This document shows, piece after piece, positions 8,310 through 17,178 of a DNA stretch of 59,303 bases. How positions within the stretch are numbered: position 1 is the first letter of the stretch; the number at the start of each line of letters is the position of its first letter. A program made the position numbers and the translations under genes. This DNA is from Bacteroidota bacterium (GTDB taxonomy: Bacteria > Bacteroidota > Bacteroidia > Chitinophagales > UBA10324): positions 3,287 to 62,589 of the forward strand of contig JAFDYS010000036.1 in assembly GCA_018267315.1 (NCBI GenBank), written 5' to 3'. The notes under the pieces were generated by a model, which was not told the origin of the DNA, ran no database searches, and saw nothing but the letters and a program-made list of their open reading frames with translations.

Positions 8310-10145
8310 ATGAAAAAAATCTTTACGCTACTCACCGTTTGCCTGTTCAGTTCATACCTATTTGCCGACAGCGGCGGCCCGGATGGATACGGATACACCT
8401 GGAAAGACAGTAATGAACCCGGCGGTCCGGTGTACAACTGGATTGACATTCTTTCCAAACCCACCGCTACAGAGGTGAAGTTGCTGGCTGATGACAACCT
8501 TAGGGGTCCCTTCTATCTCAACTTCAATTTTCACTACTACTGGTATGATGTCACTCAGTTTTGGGTGGGTTCCAACGGCTACCTCAAGTTCAATGACCTG
8601 AGCCAGCTGGCCGCACCTTTTCCCACAGTGCCGAGCACTGAACTGCCCAATGATTATGTGGGGCCATACATGAATGATCTGGTTTTTGCCACGCCCGGTG
8701 ACACGGCCAAATGCTGGTATTGGATCAGCCCGAGTCTGGATACATTAATTGTAAGTTGGATCGGTGTTCCGTTTTGGAGTGCTTACCCCCCTTATTACTC
8801 CGGCAGCAACACTTTCCAGATTATCCTGAGTACAGTGGACAGTTCCATCACGTTCCAATACAAACAAAGAACCGGAACCAGCCCGTTTGGCACCTGCACG
8901 AGCGTCGGCTTTGAAAATAACAGCGGAGCCATTGGATTGCAGGTGTTGCCTTATTGCACCGAACCGCCCACCTCCTATGCAATAAAGATTTATCACCCAC
9001 AAAATCCAACACTGGAGGTAACCGATGTTGAACCATATTACATTGACAATCCCGGTACCGGTGCCATCTTCCTTCCGCAGAGTTCCACTCCTTATCCTAT
9101 TACAGCACAAATCAGAAATGTGGGTAATACGCAGGTTGCCAGCGTGCCGGCTGAAATGGAAATTAAAGATCCAAGCGGAAATGTGGTGGCGATTGACACG
9201 GCATATACGGATACGCTCGATCCGGGTGAAAGCGTACTGGTCACCTTTTTTGATAATCTGATTCCAAGCAGCTTGGGCACTTTCAAATATGTTAGAGTGA
9301 AAACGCTTCTTACGGGCGACGGTGTTCCCGGCAACAACAATGAGAAACTGGAAGTGGTGGTAGTGGATACAACGCAGGATGAAATCCGGCTTGGTTATGA
9401 TGCGGGCAACACAAACCAGATTACCACCGTCAACTGGGCAGGCGTAGGTGGCGGGGCCGGCATGTATTTCATACCACCATTCTATCCTGTTCAGATCACC
9501 AAGATTCATTATTACATGTATTTCGGTAACGGGGTACCCATGGCAGCCCGTGTATGGGATGATGATGGCATTGGAGGATTGCCTTACACCCTTTTCGATT
9601 CCATTTACGTGGATGGTTCATCCATCACTGATTTTGCGTGGAATGATTTTACACTGGATCAGCCCATCGTAATCAACAGCGGAGGTTTTTATCTTTCATG
9701 GAACATGCTGGGATCCGGACAAACGCTCGGTTCATCAACGAAAGATCCCTTCTCACACCGATCCTATGAAGTGTTCAACAATGCATTTTCACCATACCGC
9801 TTCAATCAGGATCAGGATCCCATGATTAATGCCACCATTGAAGAGTACTCGTTTCCCACCGGAACCGGCACACTTTCACCATCTGATTTGAAAATAGATG
9901 TGTATCCTAATCCAGCACAAAGCGAAGCTTATGTGATTTACGAGGTTTCAAATCATGATGAGAATGTTTGGCTGCGCATGACTTCACTTTCCGGAATGAA
10001 ACTTCTTGAGATGAACCTCGGCAAGCAAACGTCCGGTGTAAAGCAGGTGCCGGTTGATCTTTCGGGGTTTGCATCGGGTATGTATCTGGCAGAAATTTCT
10101 TGCGGCGGAGAAAAACAGATATGCAAAGTGATTGTCACTGAATAA
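8310..10145 (+). CDS. Secreted protein with T9SS type A sorting domain
   Basis: The protein is 611 residues from the ATG at 8310, where MKKIFTLLTVCLFSSYLFA forms a clean signal peptide; the open frame extends further upstream without any signal. The middle has a beta-rich region with a CARDB-like stretch (around residues 255-360), and no catalytic motif is recognised. The last 75 residues are a type A T9SS sorting domain: DVYPNPAQSEAYV, then FASGMYLAEI and a final lysine/valine strand. It is therefore exported through the outer membrane and anchored to or released from the cell surface. It ends in a strong terminator at 10166-10206. Function beyond secretion is unknown. Confidence 0.85.
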   Translation: MKKIFTLLTVCLFSSYLFADSGGPDGYGYTWKDSNEPGGPVYNWIDILSKPTATEVKLLADDNLRGPFYLNFNFHYYWYDVTQFWVGSNGYLKFNDLSQLAAPFPTVPSTELPNDYVGPYMNDLVFATPGDTAKCWYWISPSLDTLIVSWIGVPFWSAYPPYYSGSNTFQIILSTVDSSITFQYKQRTGTSPFGTCTSVGFENNSGAIGLQVLPYCTEPPTSYAIKIYHPQNPTLEVTDVEPYYIDNPGTGAIFLPQSSTPYPITAQIRNVGNTQVASVPAEMEIKDPSGNVVAIDTAYTDTLDPGESVLVTFFDNLIPSSLGTFKYVRVKTLLTGDGVPGNNNEKLEVVVVDTTQDEIRLGYDAGNTNQITTVNWAGVGGGAGMYFIPPFYPVQITKIHYYMYFGNGVPMAARVWDDDGIGGLPYTLFDSIYVDGSSITDFAWNDFTLDQPIVINSGGFYLSWNMLGSGQTLGSSTKDPFSHRSYEVFNNAFSPYRFNQDQDPMINATIEEYSFPTGTGTLSPSDLKIDVYPNPAQSEAYVIYEVSNHDENVWLRMTSLSGMKLLEMNLGKQTSGVKQVPVDLSGFASGMYLAEISCGGEKQICKVIVTE

Positions 10146-10165
10146 TTTTTTTCGACTCCATACCC

Positions 10166-10206
10166 ATTCCCCTCTGTGTATCTCAATCAGAGGGGAATTT
10201 TTTTTT
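10166..10206 (+). terminator. Intrinsic terminator
   Basis: A perfect 11-bp stem, ATTCCCCTCTG (10166-10176) with CAGAGGGGAAT (10188-10198), has an 11-base loop and runs straight into a tract of nine T. It closes the T9SS gene ending at 10145. Confidence 0.9.
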
Positions 10207-10278
10207 GAAAGAAATTGTAAACGGTTTGCAAACAGATCAATCCTTTACCGGTCAACACATACTTTTACGGCGCACCCG

Positions 10279-10971
10279 ATGCAGCAACAAACCGCCATCC
10301 TTCTCTTTACACGAACCGCTGATGACGAAGCCCGTCACAAACGGTTTGTTCAGGATGGCAATTCCCTGGTCAACCAATCTATCGCAACCGGCTTCATCAA
10401 CCGCACCATACGCGAGTTAAAGAAGAGCGGATTCCCTTTTTTCATCATCAATTCAGAAAGACAGGTAGGAAACTCTTTCGGCGAACGTTTAACCAACGCT
10501 TTTCGTGAAGTATTCCATTTAGGTTTTGAGCATGTAATCGCGGTGGGAAATGATGCGCCGCAACTGAATACCGGATTGCTGAACAAAGCGGCCTCGCTGC
10601 TGCACGAACAAAAGCTGGTGGTGGGGCCTGACAAGCGGGGCGGTGCCTACCTGATCGGGCTTTCTAAAAACAGTTTCGATGCGGAAGCATTGAGCAGTAT
10701 TCACTGGAACACCACTCATGTTAGCGGCGAGTTGATTGAATGGATGCAAAGTGCTTCGATTGAATTTGCAACTCTTGATGCAATCGCAGACATCAACGGC
10801 AGTTTTGAACTTACTTCCTTGCTTCGGAGCAAAATTTTCTTCAACCGTTTTTTTCAAAAACTGAGAAGCATTCTCGCTTCAGCACGATCACTTTCTTCTT
10901 ATACAGAGCTTTTTCTTGCTTATCAGCCCGGCACTTTCGCACACAGCCGCCGGGGTCCGCCATGTTTGTGA
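10279..10971 (+). CDS. DUF2064 (TIGR04282-type) glycosyltransferase-like protein
   Basis: The start is set at the ATG at 10279, giving 230 residues. The 49 codons upstream in frame look non-coding and overlap the terminator. MQQQTAILLFTRTADDEA opens a GT-A-like fold of the DUF2064 family. The metal/nucleotide loop GNDAPQL is at 90-96 and the family motif GPDKRGGAYLIGL at 116-128. In other bacteria this family (TIGR04282) has been linked to arsenosugar biosynthesis and to CofC-like nucleotidyl transfer. The activity here is unproven. It precedes the TonB receptor by 140 bases and may belong to the same locus as the transporter and radical SAM genes downstream. Confidence 0.8.
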   Translation: MQQQTAILLFTRTADDEARHKRFVQDGNSLVNQSIATGFINRTIRELKKSGFPFFIINSERQVGNSFGERLTNAFREVFHLGFEHVIAVGNDAPQLNTGLLNKAASLLHEQKLVVGPDKRGGAYLIGLSKNSFDAEALSSIHWNTTHVSGELIEWMQSASIEFATLDAIADINGSFELTSLLRSKIFFNRFFQKLRSILASARSLSSYTELFLAYQPGTFAHSRRGPPCL

Positions 10972-11044
10972 TTCTGCACCGGAATCTCACATTATCATTT
11001 TCATTTTAATCAATGCAGTGAGCCGGCAAATGCCGGTCGCTACA

Positions 11045-11065
11045 TACAGGTGTATCATACCTGTA
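11045..11065. promoter_or_regulatory. Inverted repeat upstream of the TonB receptor
   Basis: TACAGGT and ACCTGTA are separated by 7 bases, a perfect 7-bp dyad, 46 bases before the receptor start codon at 11112. It has the form of a dimeric-regulator operator, but no matching regulator is encoded nearby. A chance occurrence is possible. Confidence 0.25.
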
Positions 11066-11111
11066 CACATTTACCTAATCACTGAACTTCAGTTCACAAT
11101 AATCAAAACCA

Positions 11112-14105
11112 ATGAAAAAAATTCTTCTGCTACTCCTACTCTCAGTGCTTGCCCCGGCGGCCTTTGCCCAGGTGGACTTGTTGGTGAGTGTATCCGAACT
11201 GCTAACCGGTAAAGCGCTTGGCGGCATTGCCGTAACACTCCGTAATGATGACATCGGTTATATGCAGCAGCAACTGACCGATGAGGCCGGGCGCACGATA
11301 TTTAAAGGACTCTCCCTTTCCGGTGCATATGAAATCACAACTTCGGAAACCAATGATTACCTCGCTCAGGAAGTGAGCGGACTGGCTTTCCGGAGCAATG
11401 AACATCCGAGTGTGCAGCTTCAACTCACGCGGCGAACGGAGGTAAACCTGAACGAAGTGGTTGTGAATGCGAATTCATCCAATGCAATTAATACTGTGAA
11501 TGCCGAAGTAACCGCCGGGCTAAATCAGAAACAACTTGAGGAATTGCCGGTGGAAGGCCGCGATATCACGCGCTCACTGTACCGCCTGCCAAATGTTACC
11601 CAAGCCACGGGCTTCTATCCGGAAGCACCCAATGTGAGCATCAATGGCGCGAATTCCCTTTATACCAATTACCTCATCGACGGCATGGATAACAACGAGC
11701 AGTTTCTCGGCGGCGAACGATTCGCCATGCCACTCGGCTTCACGCAAAATGTGACGGTGCTCACGAATAACTTTTCTGCTGAATACGGACTTACTGCCAA
11801 CGGAATTGTTGACATCACCACGCGCAGCGGCAGCAACCTCTTCAGCGGCGAAGCATTTTATCTCACGCGGCCGGGCCCTGCCATTGACGGTCATTCCGAT
11901 TATGCGCAGCGCGATCTCTCGGGCAACCAGGTCAAAGACGGTTTCATGCGGCAGCAGTTCGGTTTCGGTTTCGGCGGTGCCATTAAGAAGGATAAAACCT
12001 TCTACTATGTGAATGCCGAGCAGACATTTGATTTCAAAGACAACCTGCTGAATGTTCCGCAACTCAACATCAATGAAACCGTGCCCGGCAACAACCGCTT
12101 TACGTATCTCAGCGGAAAAGTAGATCAGAAGTGGAACAATAAATGGCAGAGTTCCCTGCGGGCAAATCTTGGTTTGGTGAACATTGAAAGACAGGGCGGC
12201 GGACTGGATGGCGGCGTCACCTTTCCTTCCGCAGGCAGTTCACAGGACAGAAATTCATTCAATGTGGCTCTGAAAAATTTATATATAGATCAGAATTTCT
12301 CGAGCGAAACCAATGTGCAGTTGTTCGGCTTCCGGTGGAACTATGGCAAACCGGTGAATCCGAATTCTCCCCAAACGGTTGCCCTGGATCCATCGTTCCA
12401 AACCATAGCCATTCTCGGTAATCCCGGTTATGTGTTCGATGATCATGCATTCGGCCAGCAGGTACAGGAGAAACTGAAATTTTATTTTGATAAACACACC
12501 GTTAAACTCGGGCTGGAAGTGCTGAGCACGGATCACAAATTATTCGGTGGCGGAAATCCCAACGGAAACTATACAGTGTTGCTCACGCAGGAGCAAATTG
12601 ACGGCCTCATAGCAAACGGCGTAGGTTCATCCATGAATGTTGAAGACATACCGGCTGATGCGGAGGTACTTAATTACAATGTAGAGTTGCACCCGGGTTC
12701 ATTCGGCACACGGCAAACTATTTACTCAGTGTACGCCGAGGATGAATGGCTGCTTGCCGAAAAGCTTCATGCCACGTTGGGGATTCGTTACGATTATGAC
12801 AATCTTTCCAAAGGCGGCAGTGAAAACGGTGACATGAATAACATCGCACCGCGGGTAAGCGCGAACTACCAGCTTACCGGTAAGAGCAGCATCCGCGCAG
12901 GATGGGGAATTTTTTACGACAAGATTCTCTATTCCATTTACAGCGATGCGTTGCAGCAGAATACCACGTCTGCCGATTATCAACTCGAACTGCAGCAGTT
13001 GATTGATCAGGGAATTCTCCCGGCCAACACGAACCTGAAAGCCATAACTTTTAACGGTAATCTTTCAGCGACGGTGCCAACCACGTACCTCAACGGTCCC
13101 TCCGGTGATGAATTGCAGGCATACCGGGATCACGCTTACAGTTATGAACGCAGAATTCTGAACCCGAACGGATATGAGAATCCGTACAACATGCAATCCA
13201 TGCTTGGCTACCAGTATCAGGTAAATGACAAAACACTTTTTTATGCCGATCTGGTTTACAATCACAGTTACAACCTACCGCGGCTGATTGACATCAATTC
13301 CCCATCAGCATATCCCATTGATCCGGAAAACGTGATCGTTCGTTCAACGGCAGAAGCTGATCTCACCCGCCCGGTTCCGATTTACTCGGATGCGTCAGGA
13401 AGCTATGCCATCATCAATGACGATACCGTTCGCGGGGTGGCAACCAATGTGGTGATGACGGACATGGGTGGGGAATCGAAATATGCAGCGCTGAGTCTGA
13501 ATCTGCGGAAGGATAAAGGTGATGACAACTATTCCTACTACATCAATTACACGCTGTCGCGGTTGCGCAACAACACGGAAGACATCAACTTCAAAGCCAT
13601 GGATGCGAACAACTTTGAACTGGAATGGGGACCGAGTATCAACGATCGCACGCACGTGATCAATGCGGTGTTCAGTTATTATCCGTGCAAAGGGTTAATC
13701 GTTACGCTCGCAACGCTCATTCAAAGCGGGCAGCCGATCAACCGCATTCCGGATGCTGCCATTTATGGCACCACGGATTTGAATGGCGACGGCAGAAGCT
13801 TCGGCGATGCTTACGTTGGCAACAACGATCGTTCACCCGGCGAATCACGCAATGATGACCGCCTGCCGTGGTCGAACAACTTTGATTTGAGTGCGCAATA
13901 TTCGTTTCATCTGAAAGGAACGCAACAACTTATTCTCAGTGCCGATGTATTCAACCTTTTCAATGCACAAAACCTGAGCGGCTACAGCAATAATGCAACG
14001 CAGAGTAACCAGATACAGGTGGGACCAAAAGATTCCGGTGTGCTGGTGAGAAAGAATGCAGGAGCACCGAGGCAATTTCAATTTGGATTGAGGTATGCGT
14101 TCTAA
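11112..14105 (+). CDS. TonB-dependent outer-membrane receptor (Oar/CirA-like)
   Basis: The 997-residue protein begins with the signal MKKILLLLLLSVLAPAAFAQ, followed by a carboxypeptidase-like regulatory domain (about 22-105). A plug domain contains NGANSLYTNYLIDGMDNNEQ. The rest is a long beta barrel whose final strand ends in phenylalanine (QFGLRYAF). Such receptors import large or scarce solutes across the outer membrane using TonB energy; the substrate is not identifiable. The next genes encode a binding lipoprotein, two permeases and an ATPase on the same strand, so this receptor is a plausible outer-membrane step for the same cargo. It lacks a SusD partner, which argues against a SusC-type role. 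A 95-base gap with an inverted-repeat element separates it from the next gene. Confidence 0.9.
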   Translation: MKKILLLLLLSVLAPAAFAQVDLLVSVSELLTGKALGGIAVTLRNDDIGYMQQQLTDEAGRTIFKGLSLSGAYEITTSETNDYLAQEVSGLAFRSNEHPSVQLQLTRRTEVNLNEVVVNANSSNAINTVNAEVTAGLNQKQLEELPVEGRDITRSLYRLPNVTQATGFYPEAPNVSINGANSLYTNYLIDGMDNNEQFLGGERFAMPLGFTQNVTVLTNNFSAEYGLTANGIVDITTRSGSNLFSGEAFYLTRPGPAIDGHSDYAQRDLSGNQVKDGFMRQQFGFGFGGAIKKDKTFYYVNAEQTFDFKDNLLNVPQLNINETVPGNNRFTYLSGKVDQKWNNKWQSSLRANLGLVNIERQGGGLDGGVTFPSAGSSQDRNSFNVALKNLYIDQNFSSETNVQLFGFRWNYGKPVNPNSPQTVALDPSFQTIAILGNPGYVFDDHAFGQQVQEKLKFYFDKHTVKLGLEVLSTDHKLFGGGNPNGNYTVLLTQEQIDGLIANGVGSSMNVEDIPADAEVLNYNVELHPGSFGTRQTIYSVYAEDEWLLAEKLHATLGIRYDYDNLSKGGSENGDMNNIAPRVSANYQLTGKSSIRAGWGIFYDKILYSIYSDALQQNTTSADYQLELQQLIDQGILPANTNLKAITFNGNLSATVPTTYLNGPSGDELQAYRDHAYSYERRILNPNGYENPYNMQSMLGYQYQVNDKTLFYADLVYNHSYNLPRLIDINSPSAYPIDPENVIVRSTAEADLTRPVPIYSDASGSYAIINDDTVRGVATNVVMTDMGGESKYAALSLNLRKDKGDDNYSYYINYTLSRLRNNTEDINFKAMDANNFELEWGPSINDRTHVINAVFSYYPCKGLIVTLATLIQSGQPINRIPDAAIYGTTDLNGDGRSFGDAYVGNNDRSPGESRNDDRLPWSNNFDLSAQYSFHLKGTQQLILSADVFNLFNAQNLSGYSNNATQSNQIQVGPKDSGVLVRKNAGAPRQFQFGLRYAF

Positions 14106-14110
14106 AATAA

Positions 14111-14188
14111 ACCACTAAGGCACTAAGAACACAAAGCAACACTGAGTGATTTTCTTTGTGAACCTTAGTGCCCTTAGGCCTTAGTGGT
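14111..14188. repeat. CACTAAGG-type inverted-repeat element
   Basis: ACCACTAAGG with CACTAAG and ACACAAAG on the left is mirrored by CTTTGTG, CTTAGTG and CCTTAGTGGT on the right, around a 17-base centre. The arms differ by an 8-base insertion on the right. The left arm is itself built from 8-base units related to CACTAAGG. A lone GGCACTAAGG occurs again at 27286-27295. It fills the gap between the TonB receptor and the binding-protein gene and could fold as a long hairpin in the transcript. Confidence 0.7.
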
Positions 14189-14200
14189 AAATACTAACTG

Positions 14201-15409
14201 ATGAAATCAATTTCTCTTCTCGCTATTATTCTGGTTTTCTCCTGCAGAAATCCCGGTCAGATTAATTCTGCTTCGGAAATTTCTTCAATGACCTGGAATG
14301 AAATTCTTAGCGGCGCAAGAGGAACAACTGTAAACCTGATGATGTGGCAGGGCGACCCGTACATCAACCAGTACATGAATGATTTTGTGATCCCTCACCT
14401 GAAACAGGAATTCGGCATCACGCTGCACCTCAGTCCGGGGCAGGGAAACCAGATTGTATCGCTCGTGTTGGCGGAGAAGCAAGCCGGAAAATCAAATGCC
14501 ATGGATATGTGCTGGATAAACGGCGAAACTTTTTACCAGCTCAGGCAGATTGATGGCTTGTACGGACCATTCACTGATCAACTTCCGAATGCGCAATACA
14601 TTGATTTCAAAAATTCATTCATCAACACCGACTTTCAACAGCCGGTGAACGGCATGGAATGTCCGTGGGGAAATGTGCAGCTCTGCATCATCTACGACTC
14701 AGCGAAAGTTTCTTCTCCGCCGAAAAATCTGGATGAACTGGAAACATGGGTGAAAACTAATCCCGGCAAATTCACCATCGGTACTGACTTCACAGGTCTC
14801 ACTGTTTTGAAAGGATGGTTAATCACCATTGCAGGCGGCGCAGATTCATTGAAGGGAAATTTTGATGAAGTAAAATATGAGAAATACTCGAAGCAGTTGT
14901 GGGACTATATAAATCGTACGAAAAAATATTGGTGGAAAGAGGGAGAAACATTTCCAAACAGCGTAGCACAGATGCACCAGATGTTTTCGAATGGTGAATT
15001 GTATTTCACCATGAGTAATAACGATGGCGAAGTGGACAACAAAGTGCTGCAGGGAGTTTTGCCTCCGACTTCACGCTCGTATGTGTACGATGCCGGTACG
15101 ATTCAGAATTCACACTACATGGGCATACTGAAAAATGCGAAGAACATTGCCGGTGCGATGGTCGTCTGCAATATTCTGATTTCGCCGGAAGCGCAATACG
15201 AAAAAATGAAAACTGAAGTGTGGGGCGATGGAACGGTGCTCGATGTGTCGAAGCTTTCTGCAGAGTGGCAGCAAAAATTTTCTGCCTTGTCAAAAAGAAA
15301 ATATGGGCCGCAGCGCAGCGACATTCAATCGAAGGCATTGCCGGAGTTAGCGCCGGAGTACATGATTCGGTTGAATGATGATTTCAGAAAAATGGTGATA
15401 GAAAAATGA
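14201..15409 (+). CDS. YnjB-type ABC transporter substrate-binding lipoprotein
   Basis: The protein has 402 residues. MKSISLLAIILVFSC is a short lipoprotein signal with Cys15 as the lipid-attachment site. The body is an extracellular solute-binding fold of the YnjB type, recognisable from GARGTTVNLMMWQGD, the NQYMNDFV segment, MDMCWINGE and WGNVQL. The E. coli YnjBCD transporter has no firmly established substrate, so none is given here. It is the first component of an ABC importer whose permeases and ATPase follow at 15570-17894. The 160-base gap to the first permease contains a repeat element that may have separated it from an older, tighter operon. Confidence 0.85.
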   Translation: MKSISLLAIILVFSCRNPGQINSASEISSMTWNEILSGARGTTVNLMMWQGDPYINQYMNDFVIPHLKQEFGITLHLSPGQGNQIVSLVLAEKQAGKSNAMDMCWINGETFYQLRQIDGLYGPFTDQLPNAQYIDFKNSFINTDFQQPVNGMECPWGNVQLCIIYDSAKVSSPPKNLDELETWVKTNPGKFTIGTDFTGLTVLKGWLITIAGGADSLKGNFDEVKYEKYSKQLWDYINRTKKYWWKEGETFPNSVAQMHQMFSNGELYFTMSNNDGEVDNKVLQGVLPPTSRSYVYDAGTIQNSHYMGILKNAKNIAGAMVVCNILISPEAQYEKMKTEVWGDGTVLDVSKLSAEWQQKFSALSKRKYGPQRSDIQSKALPELAPEYMIRLNDDFRKMVIEK

Positions 15410-15426
15410 AGACGCTAAAAAATTAA

Positions 15427-15555
15427 CCGTCATTGCGAGTTCCCGATTTTTCATCGGGAACGAAGCAATCCTCCACAAGAAGTGACTGCTTGGTTAAGGG
15501 GATTGCTTCGTCACGCTTGCACGCGTAGCTGTCGCGTCGTTCCTCGCAGTGACGG
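15427..15555. repeat. CGTCATTGCGAG inverted-repeat element, copy 1
   Basis: The element starts CCGTCATTGCGAG (15427-15439) and ends CTCGCAGTGACGG (15543-15555), with inner arms CGAAGCAATC (15461-15470) and GATTGCTTCG (15501-15510). It has an extra stem TTCCCGAT / ATCGGGAA near its left end. Similar palindromic elements occur in many bacterial genomes. A second, 87-bp copy lies at 17917-18003. This copy is 129 bp long and ends 14 bases before the permease start codon. Confidence 0.9.
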
Positions 15556-15569
15556 CGAGATATAGAATC

Positions 15570-16421
15570 ATGAGAAGAACCAATTCACTGAGCACTTTTC
15601 TTTTTTTCCTGCTGATCATTCTTCCTTTCAGCGCCGGGTTGATCTATGCATTGCTCTACAGCTTTGGTCTCATCGGCATTCTTAATCACGGCTTCACGGT
15701 TGTAAACTGGAAAGCAGTTTTAAGTTCGGGCGAAACGGTTCGTTCATTTCTCTTCACACTTTACATCGGTATTGTTTCTTTGGTGATCGCGGCATCGCTC
15801 GCTATGCTTTACATCATCATGGGGAAGAAAAAACAAAGCGGAGGCGCGTCTTACTTTATCTATTTGCCGCTTACCGTGCCCGCTCTCGTCGCTGCGTTCT
15901 TCACCTTCCAGTTTCTTTCGAAATCAGGATTCGTCTCGAGAGTTTTGAATTCAATTCACCACACCAACGGCATCGAAGGTTTTCCTGATTGGGTGAATGA
16001 TTCATTCGGCATCGGCATCATCGTGACGCACGTGATGCTCGCATTGCCGTTCTTCATTATTCTTTTTCAGAATTATTATCACTCGGAAAAAATGGAAACG
16101 CTGAGAGAACTTTCAGCGACACTGGGTTCATCCACATCACAATTCAACCGGAAAATTCTGATCCCCGTGCTGCTGAAGAAAACTGCAGCGCCGCTCGTTC
16201 TCTATTTCATCTTCATTCTCGGCTCTTATGAAATTCCGTTGCTGCTCGGTCAGCAGGATCCGCAAATGGTTGCGGTGCTCGTGAACAGAAAACTGAGCCG
16301 GTTCGATTTGTCAGAAATTCCGCAGGGCTACATTATCGCGATTCTTTACACGCTCGTGGTTTCACTATTGCTGTTCTTCATCATCAAACTAAAAAACAGA
16401 CCGCATGCACCACCGGTTTAG
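15570..16421 (+). CDS. ABC transporter permease, N-terminal half of a YnjC-type pair
   Basis: The protein has 283 residues when started at the ATG at 15570. A GTG at 15549 gives 7 more codons but lies inside the repeat element, so it is probably accidental. There are six predicted membrane segments, the first at about residues 7-30. The conserved cytoplasmic permease loop is recognisable around ETLRELSATLGSSTSQFNRK, the EAA-like loop that contacts the ATPase. In E. coli YnjC the two permease domains are fused in one chain of about 510 residues, whereas here they are separate genes. It overlaps the next permease by 17 bases, indicating translational coupling. Confidence 0.88.
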   Translation: MRRTNSLSTFLFFLLIILPFSAGLIYALLYSFGLIGILNHGFTVVNWKAVLSSGETVRSFLFTLYIGIVSLVIAASLAMLYIIMGKKKQSGGASYFIYLPLTVPALVAAFFTFQFLSKSGFVSRVLNSIHHTNGIEGFPDWVNDSFGIGIIVTHVMLALPFFIILFQNYYHSEKMETLRELSATLGSSTSQFNRKILIPVLLKKTAAPLVLYFIFILGSYEIPLLLGQQDPQMVAVLVNRKLSRFDLSEIPQGYIIAILYTLVVSLLLFFIIKLKNRPHAPPV

Positions 16422-17178
16422 CATTTCGTTGCGCACGATTTGGGCACTGACCTTTTCAATGCCGGTTTTGTTCCTGCTGATGCTCTCGCTTGCGCAGCAG
16501 TGGCGGTTTCCTGATGTGTTTCCGGAAACATTTACGTTGATCAACTGGAAAAATCTTATGCAAAATGAAAACAATCTTTTGCAAAGTCTTGGAGTGTCTG
16601 TCATCATTTCAACTGTTGTGGCAGCACTTGCAACTTCTCTCGGATTTTGGATGAGCCGAGCCATTGCTTTTCATCCCAGGAAGAATCTGCTCACTTCTTT
16701 CACCTATCTGCCTTTTGTTTTTTCGCCTGTGATCTTTGCTTCGGTATTGAATTTCTATTTCATCCTTTTCAATTTGTCAGGAATCATTTTCGGAGTCATG
16801 CTCGCTCAACTTTTTATCACGCTGCCGTATGCGTTACTCCTCTTCGTTGACTATTGGGATTTGAAACTGAAATCGCTCGAAGATCTGGCGTTCACGCTCG
16901 GCGGAAATTCTTCGCAGGCATTTTTGAAAGTGATCGTTCCGGTTTCGAAGAACATGCTGCTGCTTTGTTTCTTTCAAACATTCCTCACTTCGTGGTTTGA
17001 TTACGGATTGACTTCCGTGATCGGCGTTGGAAAAATTCAAACGCTCACCGTCAAAGTGTTTCAATACATCGGTGAAGCGAATCCCTTTTACGCCGCTGTA
17101 AGCAGTTGCCTGCTCATTATTCCGCCGATGATTCTTCTTTTCATCAACAAGAAATATTTGTTCAACACAATGAAGTGA
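16405..17178 (+). CDS. ABC transporter permease, C-terminal half of a YnjC-type pair
   Basis: This is a 257-residue inner-membrane protein with about six hydrophobic segments and a binding-protein-dependent permease loop (KSLEDLAFTLGGNSSQAF), parallel to that in the preceding permease. The two permeases probably form a heterodimeric channel. The start overlaps the end of the first permease by 17 bases, and its TGA stop overlaps the ATG of the ATPase gene (TGATG), so all three are translationally coupled. Together with the lipoprotein at 14201 they form a complete importer. Confidence 0.88.
   Translation: MHHRFSISLRTIWALTFSMPVLFLLMLSLAQQWRFPDVFPETFTLINWKNLMQNENNLLQSLGVSVIISTVVAALATSLGFWMSRAIAFHPRKNLLTSFTYLPFVFSPVIFASVLNFYFILFNLSGIIFGVMLAQLFITLPYALLLFVDYWDLKLKSLEDLAFTLGGNSSQAFLKVIVPVSKNMLLLCFFQTFLTSWFDYGLTSVIGVGKIQTLTVKVFQYIGEANPFYAAVSSCLLIIPPMILLFINKKYLFNTMK

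Noticed and set aside
11023..11036. Hairpin CCGGC / GCCGG before the TonB receptor
   Set aside because: A 5-bp stem in GC-containing sequence is expected by chance.
10916..11212. Open frame of 98 codons in the spacer before the TonB receptor
   Set aside because: It runs into the receptor gene in another frame and shows no recognisable domain or ribosome-binding site.
15549..15569. GTG start for the first permease
   Set aside because: It lies inside the repeat element; the ATG at 15570 leads straight into the hydrophobic N-terminus.
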